NCBI GenBank assembly: GCA_907165275.2
Contig: CAJRBF020000001.1
Location: 744,001-808,000, forward strand
Source of the DNA: Zygaena filipendulae
Lineage: Eukaryota > Arthropoda > Insecta > Lepidoptera > Zygaenidae
Direction: 5' to 3'
DNA length: 64,000 nucleotides
In this document: in pieces, positions 49,801 to 58,074 of the stretch
Layout: every line of letters starts with the position of its first letter
Position numbering within the stretch: position 1 is the stretch's first letter
Program-made: the position numbers and the translations under genes
The notes under the pieces: model-generated
Database searches by the model: none
What the model saw: only the letters and a program-made list of their open reading frames with translations
Told to the model about the DNA's origin: nothing

Positions 49801-50338
49801 TTACTCAGTAATAAAGCCATTTTACGAAAATCGTATTGAAGTATGTTATACTGATACTGATAGTTTTATTTACAATATACAGACAGAAGATGTTTACAGA
49901 GATTTTAAAATGAATTTTCTAAAATATTTTGATACTAGCAGTTACGATTACAATAACGAGTTTGGTTTGCCAATTGTAAACAAAAAGATTCCTGGGTTGT
50001 TTAAGGATGAAATGGGTGGTAAGATAGTTAAGGAGTTTGTAGGGTTAAGGTCAAAGCTTTATTGTATTAAAACTTCAGATAGAACGATTAAAAAAGCAAA
50101 AGGAACAAAACGAAATGTAATTAAAAATTTGCATGCATCAGACTATAAACATGTCTTATACAATTGTGATGTCGTTCGAAAAAGAAACGTTTTGTTTAAA
50201 ACAATCAAGCATGAAATATTTACTCAATCCGTAAAAAAAATTGCTCTTTCAGCCAATGATGATAAGCGGTTGTTAGAATCAGATAAGGTGACAACCATCG
50301 CCTGGGGTAATCAGACAATATTTGGTTGTACTGCTTAA
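46817..50338 (+). CDS. Protein-primed family B DNA polymerase, Polinton B
   Basis: A 1,173-aa replicative polymerase. It has an N-terminal C2H2-like finger (C4, C7, H19, H25). A module with NNDNFCFLWSV at about 195 and SHYCLIKDLSRL at about 290 has the Cys/His spacing of a protease-like fold. An endonuclease VII-like zinc motif (CHICEGL, DHCHLTGQFRGAAHSYC) sits near 458-490. Exonuclease motifs are VVYADFEAM (about 361), FHNLSGYDCHLF (about 505) and YLESDVLLLTDIY (about 656). Polymerase motifs are A, LDCNNLYGYSM (about 755); B, NNSIFGKTLEN (about 903); and C, YTDTDSFIY (about 1009). All key residues are present and the gene is complete. Confidence 0.95.
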   Translation: MPYCEDCKVFVSRVRWIGHLRSTDHKNKNYSTLSEGILKINSAFRNRIASYKVTSSDSEDQTSIESFLDHIQTKIKSLIEMSLKQHHCVKANFEYFGVFLLLKNDSQELKSFGTKNFTLYQNCNLDTLFFEVKTSLIKKASEFQERDSGWTFLHNSHLEVNINKYQPLRGSSFIELPALIKSKKACLNIKNNDNFCFLWSVTAALYPAQRHSDRVSSYPKFSDVLNVDGLSFPMSFSDIARFEQNNPHICIFVYGLNDKKLVVGPLYKSDALNKKVIHLLYLEEGDMSHYCLIKDLSRLVRSQITKHCNKLHFCDHCLQFFNSNDQLCSHICGGVATELPPKGSFIEFKNYDRKQNVPFVVYADFEAMLETYDSCEPDPLKSSTVTQQRHVPVAFAYHLVCTVDSRYNHITSYRGRDCADKFVKSICDDAKKISEILNKNVPMVFTDTDAYNYENAETCHICEGLITVDKVRDHCHLTGQFRGAAHSYCNLKYQVPKFLPVVFHNLSGYDCHLFIKELGKAPGSIKVIPKTKENYISFTKFIPISGQDYFQIRFVDSFKFLGTSIEKLAATMKKDEFRYLKSYYPDEKHFNLLTRKGVYPYDYMSSWERYADTCLPSKDRFFNSLTNESITDEDYEHARAMWLEFSINNMGQFTDLYLESDVLLLTDIYENFRLTCKQYYQLDPAFYLTAPSLSFDAMLLKTRVRLELISDLEIFRLIQQGIRGGVCMCSKRHAKANHRYLETFDPSTPSSYIMYLDCNNLYGYSMCQTLPHSDFRFLSDSEIKKLEINIVHITDDAENGFILEVDLFYPPNLHTQHNDFPFCPEKIKSPTGKTKKLIPNLYDKYHYVIHYVHLKKCLEHGLVLRKIHRAITFKQSNFLKQYIDLNTELRQRAQSVFEQDFFKLLNNSIFGKTLENTEQWVDVRLINKWSDMNNQTKKFIGAEKLIANPNFHSASIFSDDLVAIQMKRSRVVLNKPIYIGFAVLELSKSHMYDFHYSVIKPFYENRIEVCYTDTDSFIYNIQTEDVYRDFKMNFLKYFDTSSYDYNNEFGLPIVNKKIPGLFKDEMGGKIVKEFVGLRSKLYCIKTSDRTIKKAKGTKRNVIKNLHASDYKHVLYNCDVVRKRNVLFKTIKHEIFTQSVKKIALSANDDKRLLESDKVTTIAWGNQTIFGCTA

Positions 50339-50667
50339 TTTTTTTCACTATTTCATAGAATGTAACTATTAATATAGAGTATTATAAAATATTAGGTAGA
50401 AATAAGATTGTTTTAATTATCCGTAGGATAATGATTATTATAATTATATACGAAATTGTAAGCAATATTATGTAATAGATATGTATTAATATTAAGTAAA
50501 TATGAATACAGTGTAAGTTAATTTTAGTGTTTTCTGAAATATAAATAAATTTTAAATTACATTAAAACCAAGAGTTTTATTTGACTTTCACTTTGATATA
50601 AATACAATGTTGCTGTTTGAACATGTACCGACATGTTTCATTATAATCACAATAATAACATATAACA

Positions 50668-50856
50668 TTACAACATAGAAATATGATCATCAGTCTCTGT
50701 GCTTGTACAAACAGTAACATGTTTAGACATGTTCCAACTTGGAAACTTCAACACATAGGCACTGTAGTTTTGTTTAGCTCCTCGAACAGTCATTACCGAG
50801 ACGCGCTCGACTGAGGTACTGTCATCAGCTTCGTATCGATTTGGAATTGTAAGCAT
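50668..50856 (-). CDS. Small ORF (62 aa), Polinton B
   Basis: Starts MLTIPNRYEADD and ends TETDDHISML. It faces away from the 148-aa gene, with about 75 bases between their ATGs, so they may share a divergent promoter. The same frame is intact in copy A (61150-61338), but the DNA there is nearly identical, so conservation is weak evidence. Function unknown. Confidence 0.4.
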   Translation of the reverse strand: MLTIPNRYEADDSTSVERVSVMTVRGAKQNYSAYVLKFPSWNMSKHVTVCTSTETDDHISML

Positions 50857-50931
50857 GCATTTTTTATTTGTTAAGTACCTACTATTATTCTGATAAGTGG
50901 ACCGATTATAATTTTTTGATTGTTTCAGATC

Positions 50932-51378
50932 ATGTCTACTCCTAGTGATATAGTATATGAACAATGCGCACAAGATCCTCTAGAAGGGTTTAGTCAAGAA
51001 TTTCCTGAAGTCAGCAAAAGGAAAAAGTCCAGAAAGCTGCAGCCAACGTTGCTTTCACAAACCACACAAGCCGCCTTTGAAGAGGTGTTTAACAAGAACG
51101 AAGATAGAGCATGCAGTTCATTGAGCAAGCAGAGTGTTAAAAAGAGGAGCTTTGGCACCACATTCGTAGCCAGCAGGGAGCCGTTAAGGAAAACAACAAA
51201 GCTAATTAAACTTAGCATTACTGACGTAAGCAATCCAGAAAATTCGTTGGTGTTAGTGAAGGCTCAATATCCTGTTAAGGATGGAAGTGCAACAGATCAT
51301 ATTTTGGATGATGCTGAGGCATTAATTAACAAAATTTCAAAAACAATATGCGGCTATAGTGCATGTTTATACATGTAA
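50932..51378 (+). CDS. 148-aa protein of unknown function, Polinton B
   Basis: The ATG at 50932 begins MSTPSDIVYEQCAQDPLEGF. A basic segment (SKRKKSRKLQP) is nuclear-localisation-like, followed by KLSITDVSNPENSLVLVKAQYP and a C-terminus ending YSACLYM. A good splice acceptor (TTGATTGTTTCAG) ends three bases before the ATG, so an upstream non-coding exon is possible. Downstream, 51440-51553 repeats its final part in variant form. In copy A this gene is split by the BEL insertion. Confidence 0.55.
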   Translation: MSTPSDIVYEQCAQDPLEGFSQEFPEVSKRKKSRKLQPTLLSQTTQAAFEEVFNKNEDRACSSLSKQSVKKRSFGTTFVASREPLRKTTKLIKLSITDVSNPENSLVLVKAQYPVKDGSATDHILDDAEALINKISKTICGYSACLYM

Positions 51379-51439
51379 AATTAATAAGTAAGATGAAGAA
51401 AATAACGTAGAGGAAGACAAAGTATGTTGGCAATCCAAG

Positions 51440-51556
51440 TCGATGGCGCTAGTGACGGCTCAATATCCAGTTCAGGATGAAAGTTCTACAAATAATATTT
51501 TGGATGGTACTGAAGCATTAATTAACAAATTTCAACGACAGTATAACGTGTAAAAT
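51440..51556 (+). pseudogene. Variant copy of the last segment of the 148-aa gene
   Basis: The frame reads MALVTAQYPVQDESSTNNIL and then DGTEALINKFQRQYNV. It parallels VLVKAQYPVKDGSATDHILD and DAEALINKISK in the upstream gene. It could be an alternative 3' exon (a possible acceptor, CAATCCAAG, precedes it) or a decayed duplication. It sits about 60 bases after the stop. Confidence 0.45.
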
Positions 51557-51727
51557 TTGTTATTTGTTTATGTAAGATGACTATATTTATATTCATATAT
51601 GTTTTTGTAATAAAACAATGGGCTAATAAAATCGGTGTTTTCATAATACTATACGAGGTTAAGGTTTAGCAAAAAAAACCAAGTTATTATTAATTATTTT
51701 TAATGAAAAAATTAAAAGTGATAGATT

Positions 51728-52228
51728 TCAATTACTAAAATAGTTTTCTAAATAACATAATTTTAAACAAGTTACATTTTTTAACGCACAATATTTCTTA
51801 TGATTAACACAGTTATGGTTGAATAAATCAGTACAGTACACTTTATGTAATGTAGAAAAGTTTGAAAAGCTTATTTCTTCAAGTTTCTTGCTTAAATCTA
51901 TAACTTCGCAATTAGAGCATAATTCTTTGATCCACTTGATTTTTTCGATTCCTTTTACTAGGACCTTTTTATGTTCTAAATAAGGAGCGATGACTCGTTG
52001 AAACTCTCTATAATCTATATAGCCTTCATTCCAGTAAATACCTCTGTTTCGTTGCAACCACTGAACTTGTTTTTTTTCTTCGAATGTTAAAAAATTATAG
52101 GAGTATGGTGGTTTAACTAAAAATGTTTGTGTTTGGTATTTTGTTGCAATTGCCACTTCTTTAACAATGAATTTATTATTCGCATCTTTAAAACCTTGAA
52201 GATCGGCTATTATAATGTCAGGATTCAT
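51728..52228 (-). CDS. 166-aa conserved Polinton protein, copy B
   Basis: Same as 33681-34181 and apparently identical in protein. It is the last gene of the minus-strand block, and its ATG overlaps the capsid stop as ATGA. Cys/His residues in the C-terminus (HNCVNHKKYCAL) suggest metal binding. A degenerate nuclease fold is a guess only. Confidence 0.55.
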   Translation of the reverse strand: MNPDIIIADLQGFKDANNKFIVKEVAIATKYQTQTFLVKPPYSYNFLTFEEKKQVQWLQRNRGIYWNEGYIDYREFQRVIAPYLEHKKVLVKGIEKIKWIKELCSNCEVIDLSKKLEEISFSNFSTLHKVYCTDLFNHNCVNHKKYCALKNVTCLKLCYLENYFSN

Positions 52229-53439
52229 GATAGTTTTTTCACCGTGCTGCTGAGTGGTTTATACTCGATAATGCAATCGTTGAGTATAAGACAGTAGGCT
52301 GAAGTTTGATCAGGTATCTCAGAATCTGCTTCGAGTTCAACGCGTACGTCGACAACAGGCCCTGACTTCAAATTGTCAATTTGTCTGGAGCAATCGATAA
52401 CGAACAATGGCGTTAAATCTTTGAATTGCTTAGGGCTTAGCAAAGCTTCTGATCGCCTTCCATAATACGACTGTTGAAATCTTGCGTATTGCTCGTATAT
52501 TAAAGCAAATCTGTCATTTGCAAAGTTTATATTTAAATTTTCATATGGAAAGTAAGTTGAGTTAAGGTACACCTTGACGTTACTTAGGTTACAATGATCG
52601 AACTGCGCCATATCAGAACTTGCATTGTTCTTTCGGTTCGTTTGCAATCCAATAATTACATATCGTGGTTTTTCTATTTGAGATGCAGTTTTTATTGACC
52701 ACGTATGTTTAGTGGTTTTAGGTAAAGCTGGATATTCATACAAATCCCAATTTCTAAATACAATCTGGAGTGGTCGGTCTTTTTCTAAATACTTGAGAAG
52801 ATTAATCCTTTCTCTATCTGAAACTCGTACGTGTGGTACCCGCCAAATTATTTTATTTATAATTACGTCTTCAATAACCTCATCGTTGTTAAGTTTAACA
52901 GCGTTTAAATTTGTGTTGCTTCGTAACAATATCAATTCGTGCCGACAATTGATCACAACTTTTTGATAATCTTCAGCGAAGCCAAGTATATTTTTGAGGG
53001 GAATGGAAACTGCGAAACTGCCTCGGTGAGTATTTGTAATACCGCCTATATCCCAGCCCCAGGCTCTTGACATTTTAGATTCACTCTCATTCATTGAAAC
53101 CAACGCTTTCATTGTAGTACTTATTCCAGCGTTTTTTATTTTATCTATTTCAACTCCGTTTAACTCATACCGAATATCTTGAAATAGGTAAAGAAGAGAA
53201 TTATTTGTAAAATTTACAGTGTTTACTTGCTCTTTAGTATCTCGTTTTTTAACATCAACTTGTCCTTCCAAGTATAAAGTGCTCGCTGATGGCAATATGT
53301 ACAAATCTTGTTGGTTGATCGGAATGCGTATTTCATCATTCCTGTTGAAACTTGTTACATATGGTTTATATGAATGGAATTCGACCCCTTCAACGGAATT
53401 GTCGTAAGATGGAACAGATAAAACGTCTAAGATATTCAT
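52225..53439 (-). CDS. Major capsid protein (double jelly-roll type), Polinton B
   Basis: An intact 404-aa protein starting MNILDVLSVPSYDNSVEGVE. It is beta-rich, with DEIRIPINQQDLYILPSAST near residue 35 and IRYELNGVEIDKIKNAG near 88. Place, size and pattern match the Polinton major capsid, though the fold is inferred and not shown here. It overlaps its neighbours by 4 nt on both sides (ATGA), which suggests coupled translation from one transcript. In copy A the same gene is frameshifted. Confidence 0.75.
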   Translation of the reverse strand: MNILDVLSVPSYDNSVEGVEFHSYKPYVTSFNRNDEIRIPINQQDLYILPSASTLYLEGQVDVKKRDTKEQVNTVNFTNNSLLYLFQDIRYELNGVEIDKIKNAGISTTMKALVSMNESESKMSRAWGWDIGGITNTHRGSFAVSIPLKNILGFAEDYQKVVINCRHELILLRSNTNLNAVKLNNDEVIEDVIINKIIWRVPHVRVSDRERINLLKYLEKDRPLQIVFRNWDLYEYPALPKTTKHTWSIKTASQIEKPRYVIIGLQTNRKNNASSDMAQFDHCNLSNVKVYLNSTYFPYENLNINFANDRFALIYEQYARFQQSYYGRRSEALLSPKQFKDLTPLFVIDCSRQIDNLKSGPVVDVRVELEADSEIPDQTSAYCLILNDCIIEYKPLSSTVKKLS

Positions 53440-53660
53440 TTTAATAATCCGATTAATTTAAGGAACGCTTTATTATCTTTATTTAACTTATTTTTTTTCC
53501 TACAAGATGTTTTGTTGAGGGTTACTCGCGCAGAACTGACGATTTTTGATTTTCGAATTAACTTATTTTTTTTCCTATAAGGAGATGTTTTGTTGAGGGT
53601 TACTCGCGCAGAACTGATAGTTTTTGATTTTCGAGACACGTATTTATTGTAATCAATCAT
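53436..53660 (-). CDS. Small basic core-like protein (74 aa), Polinton B
   Basis: Equivalent of 32236-32460, with one difference (VSRKSK against VPRKSK). Two internal repeats (KTISSARVTLNKTS and KIVSSARVTLNKTS, each followed by RKKNKL) point to a tandem duplication inside the gene. About one residue in three is Lys or Arg. It overlaps the penton-like gene by 8 nt and the capsid gene by 4 nt. Confidence 0.55.
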   Translation of the reverse strand: MIDYNKYVSRKSKTISSARVTLNKTSPYRKKNKLIRKSKIVSSARVTLNKTSCRKKNKLNKDNKAFLKLIGLLK

Positions 53661-54339
53661 TATTTTTACTAATGTTTCTCAAATGCAAGAAAAGTTGCAC
53701 TTCTTCACCACGTAAATTGACTAAGTTATTATTTATGTCCAAAAATCTAATATGGATGCAGTTGATATTACTTTGATTGATTCGGAAATATATCGCGTTT
53801 TTAGGGGCTTCGATGATTCTATATCCAGGCGGCACGTTAGGTGCAAATTCGTAAACAATATGGCTTGGTTCACCGTTTATATATGATCCACTCACTATAT
53901 CACATTCGACTCTCACCACGGTCGTAGGCAAAATGTTCACTGGCAGATGTGAAACATGCCATTTATTTGCTTTCAGAAACTTATTTCCATAGCCCAGCAA
54001 ATTTCCTAGAGAATCTGTCTTGGTAAAATCAATATCTTTGGTGCAGTGTATGGATATTTTTAATGTGTTGTTATTACAGTGAAGTTGAAATGTTGCGTCT
54101 TTTATTTCTGATTTTATATAGTCACTGATATCTTGCAATTCATAGGCTCCTTCCGGTAGAGTAATTACTTCATTAGTACCATAGTAAAATTTATTATTTC
54201 TATAGTCAATATTTGGAATTGAATTAAATGTAGATAAATATAACAGAGCACACTCATATTCTCCATTAAGTTGTAGGGTGGGAGAGTAATAAGTAGTTAA
54301 AATTGATGAGTTTCCCGTAATTGATAGTGTTAAAGACAT
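53653..54339 (-). CDS. Penton-like minor capsid protein, Polinton B
   Basis: 228 aa, same as the copy in A. It would form the vertex capsomers with the major capsid. The first gene of the overlapping penton-basic-capsid-166 aa run; 36 bases separate it from the protease stop. Confidence 0.7.
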   Translation of the reverse strand: MSLTLSITGNSSILTTYYSPTLQLNGEYECALLYLSTFNSIPNIDYRNNKFYYGTNEVITLPEGAYELQDISDYIKSEIKDATFQLHCNNNTLKISIHCTKDIDFTKTDSLGNLLGYGNKFLKANKWHVSHLPVNILPTTVVRVECDIVSGSYINGEPSHIVYEFAPNVPPGYRIIEAPKNAIYFRINQSNINCIHIRFLDINNNLVNLRGEEVQLFLHLRNISKNND

Positions 54340-54375
54340 TTTGCAAATGACATGACTAAAACAAAATTTAATGTT

Positions 54376-54744
54376 TTATACTTTTTTATTCCAAAATTTC
54401 CATAAATATTTTAAACATAAATGACCACAATTAACAGTGTTAAATTTTTGGTATCTTGTATAATTATAAAAAATGTTCATATTTTTTAAATACTTCACTA
54501 ATTCAAATGGCGGTTTCAAATCACCATAACTATCAAAGTATTCACAATAATTATTTCGTTTTGCATATGCTACCCAATGTGTTCCCTCATTCTTCGAATC
54601 ATCTAGGTTAACAATACCACATTCAATCTTCCTCGGACTTCTGGGTAATTCATCTTTCATGTAAACACCTCGGAAATGCGGAATATTTGCAGCGTACTTC
54701 AAAATGTCTACATTTGTCAAAGCACGATTAGGTAGCGTAGTTAG
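54376..54744 (-). CDS. Adenain-like cysteine protease, Polinton B
   Basis: Same catalytic pattern as copy A (His in GTHWVAY, Asp in FDSYG, Cys in NCGHLCL). No ATG precedes the conserved N-terminal segment. The frame is continuous with the -1 frame at the end of the phospholipase gene. A phospholipase-protease fusion made by frameshifting is the simplest reading; a non-AUG start is the alternative. Confidence 0.8.
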   Translation of the reverse strand, partial: LTTLPNRALTNVDILKYAANIPHFRGVYMKDELPRSPRKIECGIVNLDDSKNEGTHWVAYAKRNNYCEYFDSYGDLKPPFELVKYLKNMNIFYNYTRYQKFNTVNCGHLCLKYLWKFWNKKV

Positions 54745-55469
54745 TTTTTTGAAGCTTTTATGTATAAACCTTTCCCACTTTTGTAAGGCTTTATGTATAA
54801 GCCTTTTCCCAGTGCTATAGCCTCCATGGTTTTATTATGACGCTCTGTCTCCTGCAAATTCTTTTGAGCAGATTTATAATCATTCACAGTTTTTGCAATT
54901 CCAGACGCTCCTCCCGCCAGAGCGCCTAGAGCTGATAAACCCGCAAATATTGGGATAAGTGGTAATATTCCTCCGGTTTTTGGTATTGGTATCACTCGAG
55001 GTAATTTGATTTGACGAGCTAGCGGAATCATTCTTTTAGCAGCTGCATAAGACAGGTTTATCAGCGTTTTACGGTTTTTTGGTTTTAGCTTTTTAACATG
55101 TGAACGAATTTTCGTGACAAAATGTTTGAATGATTTAACTCCCCAACCCGATTTTACTTTAGCTTTCATCGCTTTACTAACCAGCCATGAGACCAATTTT
55201 TCACCTTTCCCTGCATCCTTTGCTTCTAACCTCTTTTTAGCCATGTCTAACAATTGTAAATCCGCTTTGTGACGATTAGGTAAATCTGTGTTATTGGCGT
55301 AGGCGATATCGTGGTGCATGCAGGCTTCGTCCAACTTGTTAACCCCGCGATCACCTCTTTGTAAACGTTTCTGAAGTTTTGTTCCTGGTCCACAGTAATT
55401 ATACCCAGGTATATGAATCTCAAAAGGTAAGTTATTTATTAAATTGTTAACGAGTCCACCACCATGCAT
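54741..55469 (-). CDS. Phospholipase A2-domain virion protein, Polinton B
   Basis: 242 aa, as in copy A apart from rare substitutions (ANNTDL against ANNIDL). The calcium loop YCGPGT and catalytic HHDIAY are present, so lipase activity is plausible. Followed by the slippery site into the protease. Confidence 0.85.
   Translation of the reverse strand: MHGGGLVNNLINNLPFEIHIPGYNYCGPGTKLQKRLQRGDRGVNKLDEACMHHDIAYANNTDLPNRHKADLQLLDMAKKRLEAKDAGKGEKLVSWLVSKAMKAKVKSGWGVKSFKHFVTKIRSHVKKLKPKNRKTLINLSYAAAKRMIPLARQIKLPRVIPIPKTGGILPLIPIFAGLSALGALAGGASGIAKTVNDYKSAQKNLQETERHNKTMEAIALGKGLYIKPYKSGKGLYIKASKN
54744..54750 (-). promoter_or_regulatory. Candidate -1 frameshift site A_AAA_AAC, Polinton B
   Basis: Identical in sequence and phase to 31146-31152 and placed directly before the phospholipase TAA (54741-54743). 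Confidence 0.5.
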
Positions 55470-55522
55470 GACTCGTATTAAAATGACTAAAGTAACGATA
55501 CTGTTTATAGTTTTATATCTTC

Positions 55523-56458
55523 TTAACTTAACAATGTAGATTTATCAATCCAGCTGTTTTCATCAGGAGGTAACCCTAACCATTTAACGAATATCTTACT
55601 CCCTTTCTTTTTCAACACTTTTTCTATTAAATACACATTAGGATAGTTAGTCTTCTGCAGTTCTTGTTCATAAAAACTTCCTAAAATAGGCTGCTTACGT
55701 TGATCTTCAATGTGGTACGTTTGTGGAATGGTATTATTTACTTTCTTTACAGTAAATAATTCTGTAGACCAATTAGGAGTATATCCCTTTTCAAAACAAT
55801 TTTTGTATTTACTAATACGAACGCAATCCCCAGCCTTAAATTTAGATTTTTGTGGTACAGATGGAAAAGAGTGTAATTTATTAATATTTCTTTTTACGTC
55901 TGGTTCTATAGTTTTATTAATTTCTGCAGGCTTAAAACCAGTGGTACGATGTTTTGTGGTGTTATAAGACTGCATAATATTATTCAAAGTTTTGTCAGAC
56001 CATTTATAACTCCCAATCAGACTAAAGTGTTTGAACAGTCTTTGCTTTATAGTTTTGATAAGACGTTCAACAATTGAAGCTTTTTTTATAGAAAACGTCG
56101 AATAATGGGTAATTTTATTCGTCTTCATAAGCTTTTGAAACGAATCGTTGTAGAACTCGTTCCCCATATCGGTTTGCAAATTGTACGGCCTTCTTTGGCT
56201 TCGGATTAAAATATGTTTAAAAGCTTGAGTTACATCAAGTTTTTTCTTTGATTTCAACGGTTCAGCCCAGGCATACTTTGTAAAGCAATCTATTACTATA
56301 AGGATATATTTATTGTTGTTGTTATATTTTCGAAGAGATTGCATATCTATCAAATCGGCTTGCCACAAATCATCGATTCCTTTAAGAAAAACAGGACGTC
56401 TTGTAAAGTTTTTTCGAGCGGCTTTGTGGATTTCATTGACTACTTCCTGTTTTGTCAT
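55523..56458 (-). CDS. Retroviral-type integrase with chromodomain, Polinton B
   Basis: 311 aa from the ATG at 56458 (MTKQEVVNEI). D35, D97 and E131 are intact, and the C-terminal chromodomain (VYLIEKVLKKKG to SWIDKSTLL) is present. It overlaps the fibre-like gene by 26 nt. The 6-bp duplication and AG/CT termini of this copy are what such an integrase is known to produce. Confidence 0.92.
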   Translation of the reverse strand: MTKQEVVNEIHKAARKNFTRRPVFLKGIDDLWQADLIDMQSLRKYNNNNKYILIVIDCFTKYAWAEPLKSKKKLDVTQAFKHILIRSQRRPYNLQTDMGNEFYNDSFQKLMKTNKITHYSTFSIKKASIVERLIKTIKQRLFKHFSLIGSYKWSDKTLNNIMQSYNTTKHRTTGFKPAEINKTIEPDVKRNINKLHSFPSVPQKSKFKAGDCVRISKYKNCFEKGYTPNWSTELFTVKKVNNTIPQTYHIEDQRKQPILGSFYEQELQKTNYPNVYLIEKVLKKKGSKIFVKWLGLPPDENSWIDKSTLLS

Positions 56459-57023
56459 TTTGTAATGCACTTTGAATCTCGTTGTCCACCCCGTTCTTGT
56501 TAAGTTTCTCTTCCAACTGATTTACTAACCCTAAAGACGTTGCTTTTAAAGTAGACTCATCAATTTGAGAACGTAAGCTGTCAATAAGGCCATTGAATTC
56601 TTTAAACATCTTGGTGTTTAGTTGGTCTACATACTCCTTGTTAACAGCATCATCTGCTTCTACTGGATGTTTGATGCCTCTCAGTCTAGCTGTTTGTAAA
56701 TCATAATCTCCATTATGAGATCTCAACAAAGCATTGTATGCTTTTAAAGTAGATGTAACGGTATTTGTAATGTCAATTATAATTTGTGAACGCATATTTT
56801 CAACAAGGTTATTGAATTCTTTTATAATCATATCATGTAATTGATCGACATACTCTTTATTAACCGCATCGTATGCTTCTATAGGAAATTTGATGCCTCT
56901 TAGTCTAGCTGTTTTTAGATCATAATCACCATTTTCAGATTTCATTAACACCTTGTCATTAAATGTAAAATCTGACAAACGTATTCTTTTATGAATATGA
57001 TGACCAAATTTGTCTATACTCAT
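56433..57023 (-). CDS. Fibre-like protein with tandem tail-fibre repeats, Polinton B
   Basis: 196 aa with two 52-residue direct repeats (residues 29-80 and 102-153), each containing NGDYDL, TARLRGIK, DAVNKEYVDQL and a helical KEFN...RSQI segment. The DAVNKEYVD block is the motif of phage tail-fibre and tailspike repeats, where it forms trimeric shafts. A vertex fibre or attachment role is inferred and not shown. It overlaps the integrase start by 26 nt. Confidence 0.6.
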   Translation of the reverse strand: MSIDKFGHHIHKRIRLSDFTFNDKVLMKSENGDYDLKTARLRGIKFPIEAYDAVNKEYVDQLHDMIIKEFNNLVENMRSQIIIDITNTVTSTLKAYNALLRSHNGDYDLQTARLRGIKHPVEADDAVNKEYVDQLNTKMFKEFNGLIDSLRSQIDESTLKATSLGLVNQLEEKLNKNGVDNEIQSALQNDKTGSSQ

Positions 57024-57103
57024 ATTTTAAGGTATGACCTGCTACTTAGGGAGGCTAAATATAAAATGAAACTAATCGTTAGTAATGCACATATTTATTT
57101 TAT

Positions 57104-57979
57104 TTAGGCATTAATTAGTCCACTTTCACGCAATTCTTCTATGATGGAAATGATTTCATTGTCAACTCCGGTGTTACCAGCTTCTCGTGATGCTATCAAT
57201 AGTTTTAATCGTTCCACCAATTCATTAGGATCGTCCCAGTATACTAAGTCGACATCGTTTCGTATTTTTTTCATTGACGGTAAGCCTTCTCCTTTCGTTT
57301 GTTTTATATTAAACAGAGGTCTAATGATTTGTACGTATTTTTGTCCTTTATTACTTTTGATGGGTTTTTTTGAATCGTAATCTCGACGGTGAGCGTTTGT
57401 GTTCATTAACATAGTTTTGTAATTTTTCATGTCGCTATCCGTAATTAATTTTAAATCGATATCTTTTTTAAGCAACAATTGTTTTAAGCCAGGAGTGGTA
57501 GCGTACTTATGTCCAGCTACAGATATAAATCGATCACCGATCGTTATAGGAGATGAACCTAACATAAGTTTTCCTTTTTCTGATCTAACACCAAATACAA
57601 CATCATCTAACGCCTCTGAAGACACAGACCATGACGAGGTATTTTTATCATCGAGAGTTGTATCAATAACGGATGAAACTGAGGGGTCTGTGTCTAAATC
57701 AGATTCTGAATTATCTGTATAATAATTATCACTGCTCTCATCCTTGGTGTCTTTAACAGTACCGGTGTTATGGTTGGTGTTGCCTTCAGATTTTTCAATC
57801 AGCTTTTGTTTTGTTGCTTTTTCATTAGCTTTCGTAAATTGAGCAAGAGGTTCTGTGACCGGCTTGAACACGGTTTCCAATGCACGTTTATTTTCAATTT
57901 CGACATTTCTCATTTTTCGCACCTTTTTCTTAACTGCTTCTGCAGCATCAACAATTCGTCTTTTTAATGATTTTTCCAT
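57104..57979 (-). CDS. Conserved Polinton protein of unknown function (291 aa), copy B
   Basis: Same architecture as 27917-28792: basic helical N-terminus, acidic serine-rich middle, conserved C-terminus (TNAHRRDYDSKKPIKSNKGQ). A few substitutions separate the copies (for example RKDVDL against RNDVDL). Function unknown; place suggests a virion or packaging role. Confidence 0.65.
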   Translation of the reverse strand: MEKSLKRRIVDAAEAVKKKVRKMRNVEIENKRALETVFKPVTEPLAQFTKANEKATKQKLIEKSEGNTNHNTGTVKDTKDESSDNYYTDNSESDLDTDPSVSSVIDTTLDDKNTSSWSVSSEALDDVVFGVRSEKGKLMLGSSPITIGDRFISVAGHKYATTPGLKQLLLKKDIDLKLITDSDMKNYKTMLMNTNAHRRDYDSKKPIKSNKGQKYVQIIRPLFNIKQTKGEGLPSMKKIRNDVDLVYWDDPNELVERLKLLIASREAGNTGVDNEIISIIEELRESGLINA

Positions 57980-58074
57980 TATAACCGGACGAGTCGTTAA
58001 TGATTTAGCATCCGATAACGAATGAAGTTTAAAACATGCGTTCCTCTATTTAAAGGTATTATTTATGTTCTTTG

